Origin: a virus | Strand: one strand, 5' to 3' | Length of the DNA stretch: 28,991 bases | IMG/VR virus record: IMGVR_UViG_3300034105_001244 | Span: 1 to 28,991 of that record | Shown: in pieces, positions 15,681 through 23,818 of the stretch | How the letters are laid out: every line of letters starts with the position of its first letter | How positions within the stretch are numbered: position 1 is the stretch's first letter | Notes under the pieces: generated by a model | What the model was told of the DNA's origin: nothing | Seen by the model: only the letters and a program-made list of their open reading frames with translations | Databases searched by the model: none | Program-made: the position numbers and the translations under genes

Positions 15681-17528
15681 TTGATAAATTTAGATGATAT
15701 AAAAGGGTACTCAGCTGTCAATATTCTTAAAGAATATGATGGTAAAAATCCTTATATTAAAAAACTTAAGAAGAAATTAATTAAGTTCGGTAAAATTACT
15801 TTAACAACATTCCAAAGTGAATATATAGTTGATAATCATAAAAAAGACCCTATGTTAATAAATAAAATTGTTAGCATAACTGAATATATTGGTGAAGAAT
15901 TAAAAAAACAACATAACCTTACATTTGTACCTCAAAAGATTTTAATTGAGTACATGTTAGCTGATTCCAATAAGACATTCCATATATATGGTAAGTTGAA
16001 AAGAAATCAAGAAAAATCTGATATGTATTTCATCCCTAAAACTCAAGTATTAGATGACCCCTATTTTGATGAGATTGACATTGAAGTTGATTTTGAAAAA
16101 TATGAAAAACTTGATACTTTTAAAGGTATGGATGGAAGTAATGGTAGAAAGATTCTAGATTTACAAAAAGAGGGTATTAAATTCCTTCTAAGTAAGAATG
16201 GGGCCATCCTAGCTGACCAGATGGGTAGTGGTAAAACATTACAAGCAACTGTCGCTGCATTAGAGTCTGGTGCTAAAAAGATATTAATAGTTTGTCCATC
16301 ATCAGTTAAGATAAACTGGCAAAGAGAAATAAACTACTACCAAGAATTTGACATAGCTATTATTAATAATAGAAAATGGGATAACGCTAAATTTACTATT
16401 ATCAATTATGATATTCTTAAAAACTTTCACACTATTAAAACTGAGGCTAATAAGGATAATTATCATTTAATTGAGAACCAACATCTATTAGACTCTAAAT
16501 TTGATTTATGTATTATCGATGAAGCACATAACTTAAAGAATAAAGATAGTAAGCGTGGAGCTATCATGAGTGACATATGTAAAACTATTGATAAAGTATG
16601 GTTATTGAGTGGTACACCAGTTGCAAATAGACCAATGGACTATTTTAATTTATTGAAATTGATTAAGTCACCATTGACTGAAAATTGGAAGTATTTCGCT
16701 ACTAGATACTGTGATGGTAGACAAATTACTACTACAGTAAGAAATGGCTTTAAAAAGAAAGTATGGTTAACGAATGGAGCTTCTAATCTTGAAGAGTTAT
16801 CGATTAAAACTAGAAATATATTTTTAAGACGATTAACTGAGGATTTTGCCGATATGCCAGATAAAACAGTTACACCATTAATGAATGATTTAACCAAAGA
16901 GCAGAAAAAGCAATATGACCAGTTATGGGAAGATTATTTGGTTGAAAGAGAAAATAATAAAAAGAATGTTAATATTCAAAGAGATTTAGTTGAGTTAGGT
17001 TTATTGAGAAAGTATATGGCCATGGAAACTATACCACATACAATTGAATTAGTCGATGAGATTGTTGAACAAGGAAATAAAGTAGTTATCTTCACATGTT
17101 TTACTGAAGAATTATTAGCATTAGCTAATCACTACGGTAATAAGTGTGTTGTACATTATGGTCAAATGAATGAAAAGGAAAAGCAACGTTCAGTAGATGA
17201 ATTCCAAAATAGAGAAGATGGACCAATGGTATTTATTGGTAATATTGTTTCTGCTGGAGTAGGTATTACATTAACTAGAGCACATTATGTTGTATTTAAT
17301 TCGTTTGATTGGGTTCCAGGTAATTCTGAACAAGCTGAATTTAGATGTTTTAGAATTGGTCAAAAAAACAATGTAAAAATATACTATAATCTATTTAATG
17401 ATACCGTGATTAATAAGATGTGGTATACATTGAATTATAAAAAAGAAGTAATAAGCAAAATCATTGGTGGTGATAGTTTATCAGACAATGAAATTGTAGA
17501 TATAATAATTAATGAAATATTGGAATAA
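15681..17528 (+). CDS. SNF2-family helicase/ATPase
   Basis: A 615-residue SF2 helicase of the SNF2 (SMARCAL1-like) type. Motif I is ADQMGSGKT at 178-186, motif II DEAH at 280-283, motif III SGTP at 310-313, motif V near SAGVGIT (524-530) and motif VI QAEFRCFRIGQ at 551-561. Phage SNF2 enzymes are thought to move or anneal DNA at forks and in recombination or repair. The first 150 residues form a separate accessory region. The start is uncertain: an in-frame TAA at 15666-15668 limits it, and the first usable codon is TTG at 15681. The first in-frame ATG is codon 58. An ATG followed at once by TAA sits 8 bases before the TTG. The glutaredoxin gene follows after one base. Confidence 0.92.
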   Translation: MINLDDIKGYSAVNILKEYDGKNPYIKKLKKKLIKFGKITLTTFQSEYIVDNHKKDPMLINKIVSITEYIGEELKKQHNLTFVPQKILIEYMLADSNKTFHIYGKLKRNQEKSDMYFIPKTQVLDDPYFDEIDIEVDFEKYEKLDTFKGMDGSNGRKILDLQKEGIKFLLSKNGAILADQMGSGKTLQATVAALESGAKKILIVCPSSVKINWQREINYYQEFDIAIINNRKWDNAKFTIINYDILKNFHTIKTEANKDNYHLIENQHLLDSKFDLCIIDEAHNLKNKDSKRGAIMSDICKTIDKVWLLSGTPVANRPMDYFNLLKLIKSPLTENWKYFATRYCDGRQITTTVRNGFKKKVWLTNGASNLEELSIKTRNIFLRRLTEDFADMPDKTVTPLMNDLTKEQKKQYDQLWEDYLVERENNKKNVNIQRDLVELGLLRKYMAMETIPHTIELVDEIVEQGNKVVIFTCFTEELLALANHYGNKCVVHYGQMNEKEKQRSVDEFQNREDGPMVFIGNIVSAGVGITLTRAHYVVFNSFDWVPGNSEQAEFRCFRIGQKNNVKIYYNLFNDTVINKMWYTLNYKKEVISKIIGGDSLSDNEIVDIIINEILE

Positions 17529-17529
17529 G

Positions 17530-17793
17530 ATGAAAAGAAATGTAAGAGTTTTCGGTATTGAAGGGTGTTCATACTGTGAAGAAATTAAAACAAAATTAAG
17601 TGAAGGTAATATCGAATATCGATATATTGATATTGACTCACCAGAGAATGAACAAGAAACTGAAGAGGTATTTAATGTTGCACAATCAGAAAGAGTTCCA
17701 GTCATTGTAGTTGGTGGTACTATACTAGTACCAGAGAAATCATTTGATACAATTGACGAGGCTTACGAAATGATTAAAAGATTTATTGGTTAA
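17530..17793 (+). CDS. Glutaredoxin
   Basis: An 87-residue glutaredoxin. Its redox motif CSYC is at residues 13-16 after the first strand (VRVFGIEG). It has the cis-proline VP at 56-57 (ERVPVIVVGG) and the C-terminal helix. In large phages such proteins usually supply electrons to ribonucleotide reductase during dNTP synthesis, but no reductase gene is visible here. ATG at 17530 is one base after the helicase stop, so the two are co-translated. An alternative ATG at 17512 would overlap the helicase by 17 bases and add six residues without family support. The family assignment is firm; the partner is unknown. Confidence 0.93.
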   Translation: MKRNVRVFGIEGCSYCEEIKTKLSEGNIEYRYIDIDSPENEQETEEVFNVAQSERVPVIVVGGTILVPEKSFDTIDEAYEMIKRFIG

Positions 17794-17817
17794 TATTAGT
17801 ATTGTTTGATTTCCTAG

Positions 17818-17837
17818 ATATTTATTATTAAATAATA
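17818..17837 (+). promoter_or_regulatory. Candidate late promoter of gp13-like neck gene
   Basis: The plus strand reads ATATTTATTATTAAATAATA, identical over 20 bases to the sheath promoter region (3661-3680, minus). The core octamer ends 19 bases before the ATG at 17845. This suggests the neck gene can be expressed late, independently of the helicase and glutaredoxin genes. Confidence 0.62.
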
Positions 17838-17844
17838 ATTAAAT

Positions 17845-18996
17845 ATGGGAGTTAGTAATGACGATAGAAATAGAATGTTCGAACAATTTCGAGTTTCTAT
17901 GGGTGCGCCTTACAGAAAGGTGGAATTAGATGATGACCAATTATGTACACTATTAGAAATAGCTATTGAGGATTATGCTCAATATGTTCAAGAATGGTTA
18001 GTGGAACATCAATGGCAATCACTGTTAGGTCAGAATGTAGATACAACTGATATGGCATTTGCTTTGAGTGTTAGAGGTTTAGACTTATCAACACAATATA
18101 GTTACGCTTATTCAAAACAAGTTGGTCTACAAACAAGAGGTCCTTGGGAATTAAAGAAAGATTATATTAATATTGAATCTGGTAGACAAGTATATCAAAT
18201 ACCAGCTGGTAGAGAAATAAATCAAGTATTATATATCACACCACCAACAACTGATAAAGCATTATTTGCTAACTACGGTGGTATTAACTATGGTTTAGGT
18301 GGTGGATTTGCTCAAATGGGTACTGGAGCTGGTGGTGCTGGAATGGCTGGAGCTGGTTATGGTGGTTATTATATCGCACCAGCTTATGATATTTTACTTA
18401 CCGCTGGTGATATGAATCTTAAAGATAGAATTCTTAAATCAGATTTGGTTTATAAAATTACTGCTGGTCCTGATGGAACTAGGTTATTACATTTGTTGAG
18501 TACTCCAGGTTCTAAAATATCTTTTGGTGGTGCAATTAATCAAACTGGTGTTGGTGGTGGAATGAACTTAACTGGGTGTCAAGTATGGTATCACTATTAT
18601 GATACTACTAATGATAACGTAGATGAATGTAGAGCAGCTAATTCAGATATTATTACATTACCAAATGAAGTTCCATTAGCAAAATTAGATTATTCTAAAT
18701 TCAATGAACCAACTAAAGTATTAATTCGTCAATTATTTATTGCTGAAGCAAAAAGAGCATTAGGTAGAACTAGAGGAAAATTCTTAGGGGTAGTTGGACC
18801 GCCAGAAGCTGAAAGAACAATGGATTATGATTCATTACTATCTGAAGGAAATGAAGAAAGAAAAGCAATATTAGAACGTTTAGACGTAAGGTTAGATAGA
18901 TTATCATCAACTAAACAACTTGAAAGAAGCGCTAATGAAGCTGAAAATTTAAACAAATCAATCAAATTTAGACCGTTAGGTTTTTATATCAAATAA
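17845..18996 (+). CDS. Neck/head-tail connector protein, gp13-like (tentative)
   Basis: A 383-residue protein. The N-terminal helical region (VELDDDQLCTLLEIAIEDYA, about 27-46) resembles that of T4-like gp13 neck proteins and other head-tail connectors. It is followed by a beta domain with YQIPAGREINQVLYITPP. Residues 144-174 form a glycine-rich stretch (GGINYGLGGGFAQMGTGAGG and on), probably a flexible insert. The C-terminal half contains VWYHYYDTT and a charged helical segment (AEAKRALGRTRGKF) near 300, then a coiled, polar tail. Gene order also fits: gp14- and gp15-like genes start 2.3 kb away on the other strand. It would sit on the portal after DNA packaging. A candidate late promoter and a terminator bracket the gene. 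Confidence 0.62.
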   Translation: MGVSNDDRNRMFEQFRVSMGAPYRKVELDDDQLCTLLEIAIEDYAQYVQEWLVEHQWQSLLGQNVDTTDMAFALSVRGLDLSTQYSYAYSKQVGLQTRGPWELKKDYINIESGRQVYQIPAGREINQVLYITPPTTDKALFANYGGINYGLGGGFAQMGTGAGGAGMAGAGYGGYYIAPAYDILLTAGDMNLKDRILKSDLVYKITAGPDGTRLLHLLSTPGSKISFGGAINQTGVGGGMNLTGCQVWYHYYDTTNDNVDECRAANSDIITLPNEVPLAKLDYSKFNEPTKVLIRQLFIAEAKRALGRTRGKFLGVVGPPEAERTMDYDSLLSEGNEERKAILERLDVRLDRLSSTKQLERSANEAENLNKSIKFRPLGFYIK

Positions 18997-18998
18997 AA

Positions 18999-19022
18999 AA
19001 AGGGACTGTAATAAGTCCCTTT
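18999..19022. terminator. Bidirectional terminator between neck and polymerase genes
   Basis: A 9-base-pair stem, AAAGGGACT (18999-19007) with AGTCCCTTT (19014-19022), has a 6-base loop. It is followed by TTCTTTTT on the plus strand and by a T run on the minus strand (plus A run 18995-19001). It lies exactly between the convergent stops at 18996 and 19032 and can serve both. Confidence 0.88.
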
Positions 19023-19031
19023 CTTTTTATA

Positions 19032-22000
19032 CTAAAAATTCCATTCATCATCTTCATCCTTAGTAATTACTAAACCACCATTCTTTTCTTGTGACTTAGC
19101 TCTTTCTAATGATTTCTGAATACCTAACTCAGCTTGGTATGCTTCTTCTAAAGTTCTAGCACTTCTATAATAATCTGAACCAGAATTATAAAGTTCCATT
19201 GTACACCAGTAACCATCCATTACTTCTATCCATTGATTCTCAGTTAAGAAATCTTTCATTATACCAATTGTTTCATCCTCAATAACTTCATCATCTTCAA
19301 GCTCATCGTCTGAATTATGTGTGTCTAACCACATATTGAATTTCTCAGTATAACTAAAATCACCTTCAACTGCATTCATGAATATTTCACGTTCTTTAAC
19401 TACCTCTAAATAATCAAATAATTTATCGATAGTACTTATGATAACTTCCCATTTATTAGATACTATGTAACCAGTTTCTTCATCAATAGAGAATAACTCT
19501 TGCAACTCTTTAACTAACATACCAGTTTCAGACATACCTTGGAAATCATTTTGTTTTAAATTCTTACAGATAATATCAAAAGTTTCTTTCTCTTTAGCAA
19601 TACTATCAGCTTTCATTTTAGCTAATCTTTCATGGTAATCAGTTCTAACTCTTTCCCATTCCTCTTCTTCCATATTATTTGGAAGTTTATTAACTGAATC
19701 CCAGAATCTAATCTCTTTATCTTCCATTGTCATAAGAGCTTCATAACTATCTTGGTCAGATTCTTCAAATGGTTTACCAGCAATCAATTTACATTGTTTC
19801 TCAGTAAATACACCTCTTTCCTCTAACATAAATAACTTAGTCTTTTTATCCTTTACAACGTTGATAATTATGTTATGTCTAATGTCAGTATCAAAACATA
19901 CTAATAGTGGCTTAATTCGCTTGTTAAATGCATCTAGATACTTAGGAATGTTATATTCAGTATTAATTAAGTTAGGGTCCATGTCAATTTGCTCTTGAGG
20001 AATCAATTTACAATTAAATTCAACATGAGTTTGACCAGTAGCTTTATCTTTAACCGCTTTAATATCACTATGTGATTTAGCTTCACCAGTATTGATATAG
20101 TAAATTGTATCACCTAAATTAACATCTAAGTTATTAACTAATATTAATTCCATATATGCTTGTCTAGCTTTTGCTGCACCAGCTTTATTGGTGCCTTTAC
20201 AATAAACATCTACATAATTCTTAGGTGTCATTTTAACTCTAGACTTAGAAGCCATTTTAAGTACTGGCATTTGGTAACTATAGATTTTATTTACATGTTC
20301 GTAATAATACTCTATGAAATCATAACCTTTATCATCTAATAACATTCTAACACCTTTATCGATAAATTCTTCGATATATTCTGGCATTGCTTTAGATTTA
20401 ATACTGTTACCAACTAATTTAACTTTACCATCTATATCATTCGCATAATTCTTTCTAGCAAAGTTGATTGTAGCATCACAAATATCATCGATATCTAATC
20501 CCATTCTACCTAACATGTAAGTTTCATTGAATTCAGCTAATACAGCATCAAGACCAGTTAATTCTTGCCCTACTTCATAATGATTAGTTTTCCAGTGACT
20601 AGCTTGAGTAATATATTTAATTTCATCTACATTATCAGGGATTGCAAAGTTACAACCATCCGTATCTAATACTAATGCTCTAAATCCGTATTTCTCAGTA
20701 AAGAAACGAACCATTAATCTTAAGTATTGTCTACCTCTACATGTAGTTTCCTCAGCACAATCTGAATCACCCCAGTTAAAGATATAAGGAGCACCATACG
20801 CACCAAAGAATGAGTTAGCTAATATTTTAAGTGGTAACTGTTTCTTATCGTAATTAGAAGCTAATTTCTTATGTTTCTTAATTGCTTTCTCTACTTTTTC
20901 AATCTCTTCTGGAGTTAAAGTATCTCTTCTTTCTTCTAACTTAGTAGCTAATTCTTTTGCTTTATCTTTATGTTCACTAGTTAAGAATTTAAACTCATCA
21001 CGTTTATCAACAACATATGTCAATAAACCCTCCATAACGCCAGATATATCTAACGATGGGAATATACCATGTGTTAACTCTGTTTTTGGATATAACGCAG
21101 CGAAATCGGCCTTCACAACGTTCTTAGCAAAACCTACCTCAAGTAATCTTGAAAGACCACCAGTAAATTCTCTTTTCTTTTGTAAATCTGGAACACCTAA
21201 ATTATTCTGATAGGACCATGCAGCCATAATCAACTTCCATTGACCAGCGGTACCCATTGTTGAGCTTCGCATATATGATGTTGGTAATATCTTAGCAATC
21301 AAATAAGCGGCCTGATTATAAATTCCATCAACTTGCTCAGTTTCCCAAAGGTCATCTAATAAGTATCGTTGAACAATATAATCACCCTTAACTATTTTAA
21401 CTCCTTCTGGTAATTCATCTATATATTCAGAATTCTCTAACAATCCCCATTTACCATTTGATTCATTAAACCAATGGTCTCTAGCATCAGCCCAAGTTTT
21501 ATTGATAACATCACCATCAACATAAACCCTATTAGGTTTAGCTACTCCAGAATATTGAGTAATATATTTTAATGACCATTTCTTAATACTTGAATTAATC
21601 GCTTGTGCTCTACGAACGGAGTGTGAGATATCTAAAACACTGGTACCCCATATATAAGTCTGTTTATAAGCCTCTTGTTCACCACCAAGCTTAAGCATTG
21701 CATCTTTTCTCTTAACTGGTACATTAGGATTTAATGTTTTAACAATATCATAGAAATCTATCCCTAAACGTTCACAACGTTTTTCAATGAATGGCCAGTC
21801 AAAGTTCTCGGAGTTATACGCTGTGATAATATCTGGACATATATCATATACTATTTGAAAGAACTCTTTAATATTAGCTCTTTCAGATTCCCTACGTTCT
21901 TTTCCATTTTCACCTTTTGTTTCTAAGATTCTTTCATAACCTTTATTATCTTTAATACCGATTTGGAATATACCATTAATTACTGGGTCTAATCCTTCGG

Positions 22001-22523
22001 TCTCAAGGTCAAATTGAAGTCTATGGACATCATTATAATCATCCATACCTTTAAATAAACGTTTACCAGTTTGAATAAGGAATTGTTCATCAGGGGAGAA
22101 TGAAGTGAATAATTTCTTATTATCTTCATGTCTTGCATCAACACCACCATTTCTAAAAAAGTCTTGTAATTTAGAATAACCATGACCAGTTATAGTTACA
22201 AGGTATTTATAACCATTAGCCATACGTTCTGGTTCTTCACCATCTTCAGTTAATGTTCTTAATTTTTTGAAACGGATATTATTTTTCTTGGCAACTTCTT
22301 GTATTTTTCTACGATTACCACCATAAAGTCTTTTAACCACTTCTTCTTTAACCCAAACGAATGGTTTAAATTTATGTGGTTCAATCCTTTTCCCAGTTTC
22401 TGGGTCATTAATAATTAGATAAACGAGATTCTCTGAATAAGAAGATTCAATCCCAACAATGTATTGTTGTGGGTCACTTCCTTCGAGAAACTGTTCAATC
22501 TGTTCAAAGCTCACTTTCTCCAT
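19032..22523 (-). CDS. DNA polymerase, family B
   Basis: A 1163-residue replicative polymerase with 3'-5' exonuclease. Exo I is FDLETEG (acidic pair at 172 and 174) and Exo II is AYNSENFDWPF (235-245). Exo III is probably around YLLDD (387-391). Polymerase motif A is KADFAALYP (471-479), motif B KILANSFFGAYG (566-577) and motif C LDTDG (619-623). Motif C has Gly in place of the Ser of DTDS, a variant also found in archaeal family B enzymes. No inserted intein or intron interrupts the motifs. T4 gp43 is about 900 residues; the extra length is mainly C-terminal, with an acidic stretch (SDDELEDDEVIEDE) near 1075. The gene is alone in its unit, with a host-type promoter and a bidirectional terminator. 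It ends in TAG. Confidence 0.96.
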   Translation of the reverse strand: MEKVSFEQIEQFLEGSDPQQYIVGIESSYSENLVYLIINDPETGKRIEPHKFKPFVWVKEEVVKRLYGGNRRKIQEVAKKNNIRFKKLRTLTEDGEEPERMANGYKYLVTITGHGYSKLQDFFRNGGVDARHEDNKKLFTSFSPDEQFLIQTGKRLFKGMDDYNDVHRLQFDLETEGLDPVINGIFQIGIKDNKGYERILETKGENGKERRESERANIKEFFQIVYDICPDIITAYNSENFDWPFIEKRCERLGIDFYDIVKTLNPNVPVKRKDAMLKLGGEQEAYKQTYIWGTSVLDISHSVRRAQAINSSIKKWSLKYITQYSGVAKPNRVYVDGDVINKTWADARDHWFNESNGKWGLLENSEYIDELPEGVKIVKGDYIVQRYLLDDLWETEQVDGIYNQAAYLIAKILPTSYMRSSTMGTAGQWKLIMAAWSYQNNLGVPDLQKKREFTGGLSRLLEVGFAKNVVKADFAALYPKTELTHGIFPSLDISGVMEGLLTYVVDKRDEFKFLTSEHKDKAKELATKLEERRDTLTPEEIEKVEKAIKKHKKLASNYDKKQLPLKILANSFFGAYGAPYIFNWGDSDCAEETTCRGRQYLRLMVRFFTEKYGFRALVLDTDGCNFAIPDNVDEIKYITQASHWKTNHYEVGQELTGLDAVLAEFNETYMLGRMGLDIDDICDATINFARKNYANDIDGKVKLVGNSIKSKAMPEYIEEFIDKGVRMLLDDKGYDFIEYYYEHVNKIYSYQMPVLKMASKSRVKMTPKNYVDVYCKGTNKAGAAKARQAYMELILVNNLDVNLGDTIYYINTGEAKSHSDIKAVKDKATGQTHVEFNCKLIPQEQIDMDPNLINTEYNIPKYLDAFNKRIKPLLVCFDTDIRHNIIINVVKDKKTKLFMLEERGVFTEKQCKLIAGKPFEESDQDSYEALMTMEDKEIRFWDSVNKLPNNMEEEEWERVRTDYHERLAKMKADSIAKEKETFDIICKNLKQNDFQGMSETGMLVKELQELFSIDEETGYIVSNKWEVIISTIDKLFDYLEVVKEREIFMNAVEGDFSYTEKFNMWLDTHNSDDELEDDEVIEDETIGIMKDFLTENQWIEVMDGYWCTMELYNSGSDYYRSARTLEEAYQAELGIQKSLERAKSQEKNGGLVITKDEDDEWNF

Positions 22524-22538
22524 ATATACAATTTTTTA

Positions 22539-22569
22539 CAAATGTATACTAAAAAAATCTAATAAACAA
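22539..22569 (-). promoter_or_regulatory. Bacteroidetes-type promoter of DNA polymerase gene
   Basis: On the minus strand a TTG (22567-22569) is followed after 20 bases by TACATTTG (22539-22546). This matches the Bacteroidetes housekeeping consensus (TTTG or TTG, about 19-21 bases, TAnnTTTG). The box ends 15 bases before the ATG at 22523, giving a very short leader. The ATATTTAT motif is absent here, so the polymerase is probably an early or middle gene read by unmodified host RNA polymerase. Confidence 0.58.
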
Positions 22570-22580
22570 TAGAATGGTAT

Positions 22581-22955
22581 TTATTTTTTTATACTACCAT
22601 CTAGAACTTGAATATAAAGCTCTTCTCTGATAGGAACAACAAGTGTTCCAGTACCATCTAAAAACTCAATTGTGAATTGTCCAAGATAAGTACCTGGTTT
22701 TGAGGTATCTCTAGTTGTAAATTGATATACTAAATAATATTCTTCGATACTACAACCTACGTATTCAGTCTTAGGTGATAGTCCAGTTAGTTTTCTAGAA
22801 ATATGTTTAATACCAGTTTTAATGTCAGTCATACTGAAGTATATATTAGCGTTTTGAACTAAATCAAAAAAGTGGGTATAATTGTTTATACCATCTTGAA
22901 TTAATTCAAGTTTTAATACTGGTAATGTTGCGTTCTTATTAATGTAAAAATCCAT
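22581..22955 (-). CDS. Small Ig-like (BppU N-terminal-like) structural protein
   Basis: A 124-residue protein with a single beta-rich domain: MDFYINKNATLPVLKLEL, then VQNANIYFSMTDIKTGI, and YYLVYQFTTRDTSKPGTYLG followed by QFTIEFLDGTGTLVVP. This layout (polymer-like strands, a DTxxPGTYxxxF segment, then a DG turn) resembles the N-terminal domain of baseplate upper proteins such as BppU. That domain anchors receptor-binding modules. It is the last gene of the adhesion block, 17 bases after the lectin-fold gene. The resemblance is by pattern only. A linker or attachment role for the adjacent adhesins is inferred. Confidence 0.55.
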   Translation of the reverse strand: MDFYINKNATLPVLKLELIQDGINNYTHFFDLVQNANIYFSMTDIKTGIKHISRKLTGLSPKTEYVGCSIEEYYLVYQFTTRDTSKPGTYLGQFTIEFLDGTGTLVVPIREELYIQVLDGSIKK

Positions 22956-22959
22956 ATAT

Positions 22960-22967
22960 ATAAATAT
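22960..22967 (-). promoter_or_regulatory. ATATTTAT motif very close to a start codon
   Basis: The octamer lies only 4 bases before the ATG at 22955 and inside the short spacer after the lectin-fold gene. This is too close for an ordinary promoter of that gene unless the message is leaderless. It may be a chance match or a general A/T-rich leader. Confidence 0.2.
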
Positions 22968-22972
22968 TTATG

Positions 22973-23818
22973 TTAAGTTGTAAATCCATATTTAGATTTA
23001 AAATAATTCCATACTGTAATCAAACCAGCATTTGGTACAGCACCATCATAAATTAATACTTCTGCAACATCTATTGCACTTGCTTGTGCGTATGTTGAAC
23101 CGTTATAACCACCAGCAATATATAATTTAGCAGTTGAGGATACTGGCATCATTTTTTTATTCCCACCACCAGCAATAGCTGTGCTTTTAAGTGTAGCACC
23201 AGCATAACCAGTACATGTGCCACCACTCATTCTATATGTATAATAAAAGAATTTTTCATCATCAATACCACCAGAACCCCATGGTACACTAATTTTAGTT
23301 GGATTAAATGCTTGGTTAAAATACCACATATCTATAAAATTAGGTCCAGCGTCACCATCAATACCAAATCCTTCAGATTCAGAACCCCAAGCAGCATTAT
23401 ATTCAATTATTGGGTTACCAGAACTCCAAGTTCTTAATGGATTTTTTCTTATAACAAAGAATACTGTGAATCCAGTTGATATAACTTGTAAACTAGCTGA
23501 ATTAGTAGCTGCCATATGTTCTGTATTAACGTCATTAAATTGTACAAATGGGTATGAAGATGATGAACCATAAGGCGCAAATGTAGTGGCAGAATATGAA
23601 GGTGAAGTAATTGTCGTAGCAGTTAAATGATTACCATATATAGTTTGGTCTTGCCAAAATCTAATATCTGTGTTATTAAGTGCTGCTGGGACATAAGGTA
23701 ATCCATTATAAACTCCCTTTAAAGCATCAACCCAAAATACAGCCTTAGCTGTCCCAAATACTGGTATAGGGTCACCTGAACTATATCCTTCTCTAAAATT
23801 AAATGGTACGTTAAACAT
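22973..23818 (-). CDS. Lectin-fold (LamG/ConA-like) structural protein
   Basis: A 281-residue protein with features of the concanavalin A/LamG jelly-roll: AVFWVDALKGV near residue 26, IRFWQDQTIYGNHL, FVQFNDVNTEHMAA, GFTVFFVIRKNP, SAIDVAEVLIYDGAVP and a C-terminal VWNYFKSKYGF. The last element parallels the LQNYNxxKxRFGL ends of the three LamG paralogues at 5378-7753, so it is a distant relative. Its ATG overlaps the stop of the 1113-residue SHAEG fibre, so the two are translationally coupled and probably assembled together. A glycan-binding or fibre-tip role is likely but unproven. Confidence 0.72.
   Translation of the reverse strand: MFNVPFNFREGYSSGDPIPVFGTAKAVFWVDALKGVYNGLPYVPAALNNTDIRFWQDQTIYGNHLTATTITSPSYSATTFAPYGSSSSYPFVQFNDVNTEHMAATNSASLQVISTGFTVFFVIRKNPLRTWSSGNPIIEYNAAWGSESEGFGIDGDAGPNFIDMWYFNQAFNPTKISVPWGSGGIDDEKFFYYTYRMSGGTCTGYAGATLKSTAIAGGGNKKMMPVSSTAKLYIAGGYNGSTYAQASAIDVAEVLIYDGAVPNAGLITVWNYFKSKYGFTT

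Noticed and set aside
17512-17529. Upstream ATG extending the glutaredoxin by six residues
   Set aside because: It overlaps the helicase by 17 bases; the ATG at 17530, right after the helicase stop, gives the normal glutaredoxin N-terminus.
19032-22523. Intein or intron in the polymerase gene to explain its length
   Set aside because: Exo and Pol motifs are continuous with normal spacing and no splicing-type motifs are visible; the excess is C-terminal.
22570-22600. Imperfect hairpin after the Ig-like gene as a terminator
   Set aside because: The stem has a bulge, overlaps the end of the coding sequence and lacks a T run after it on the minus strand.
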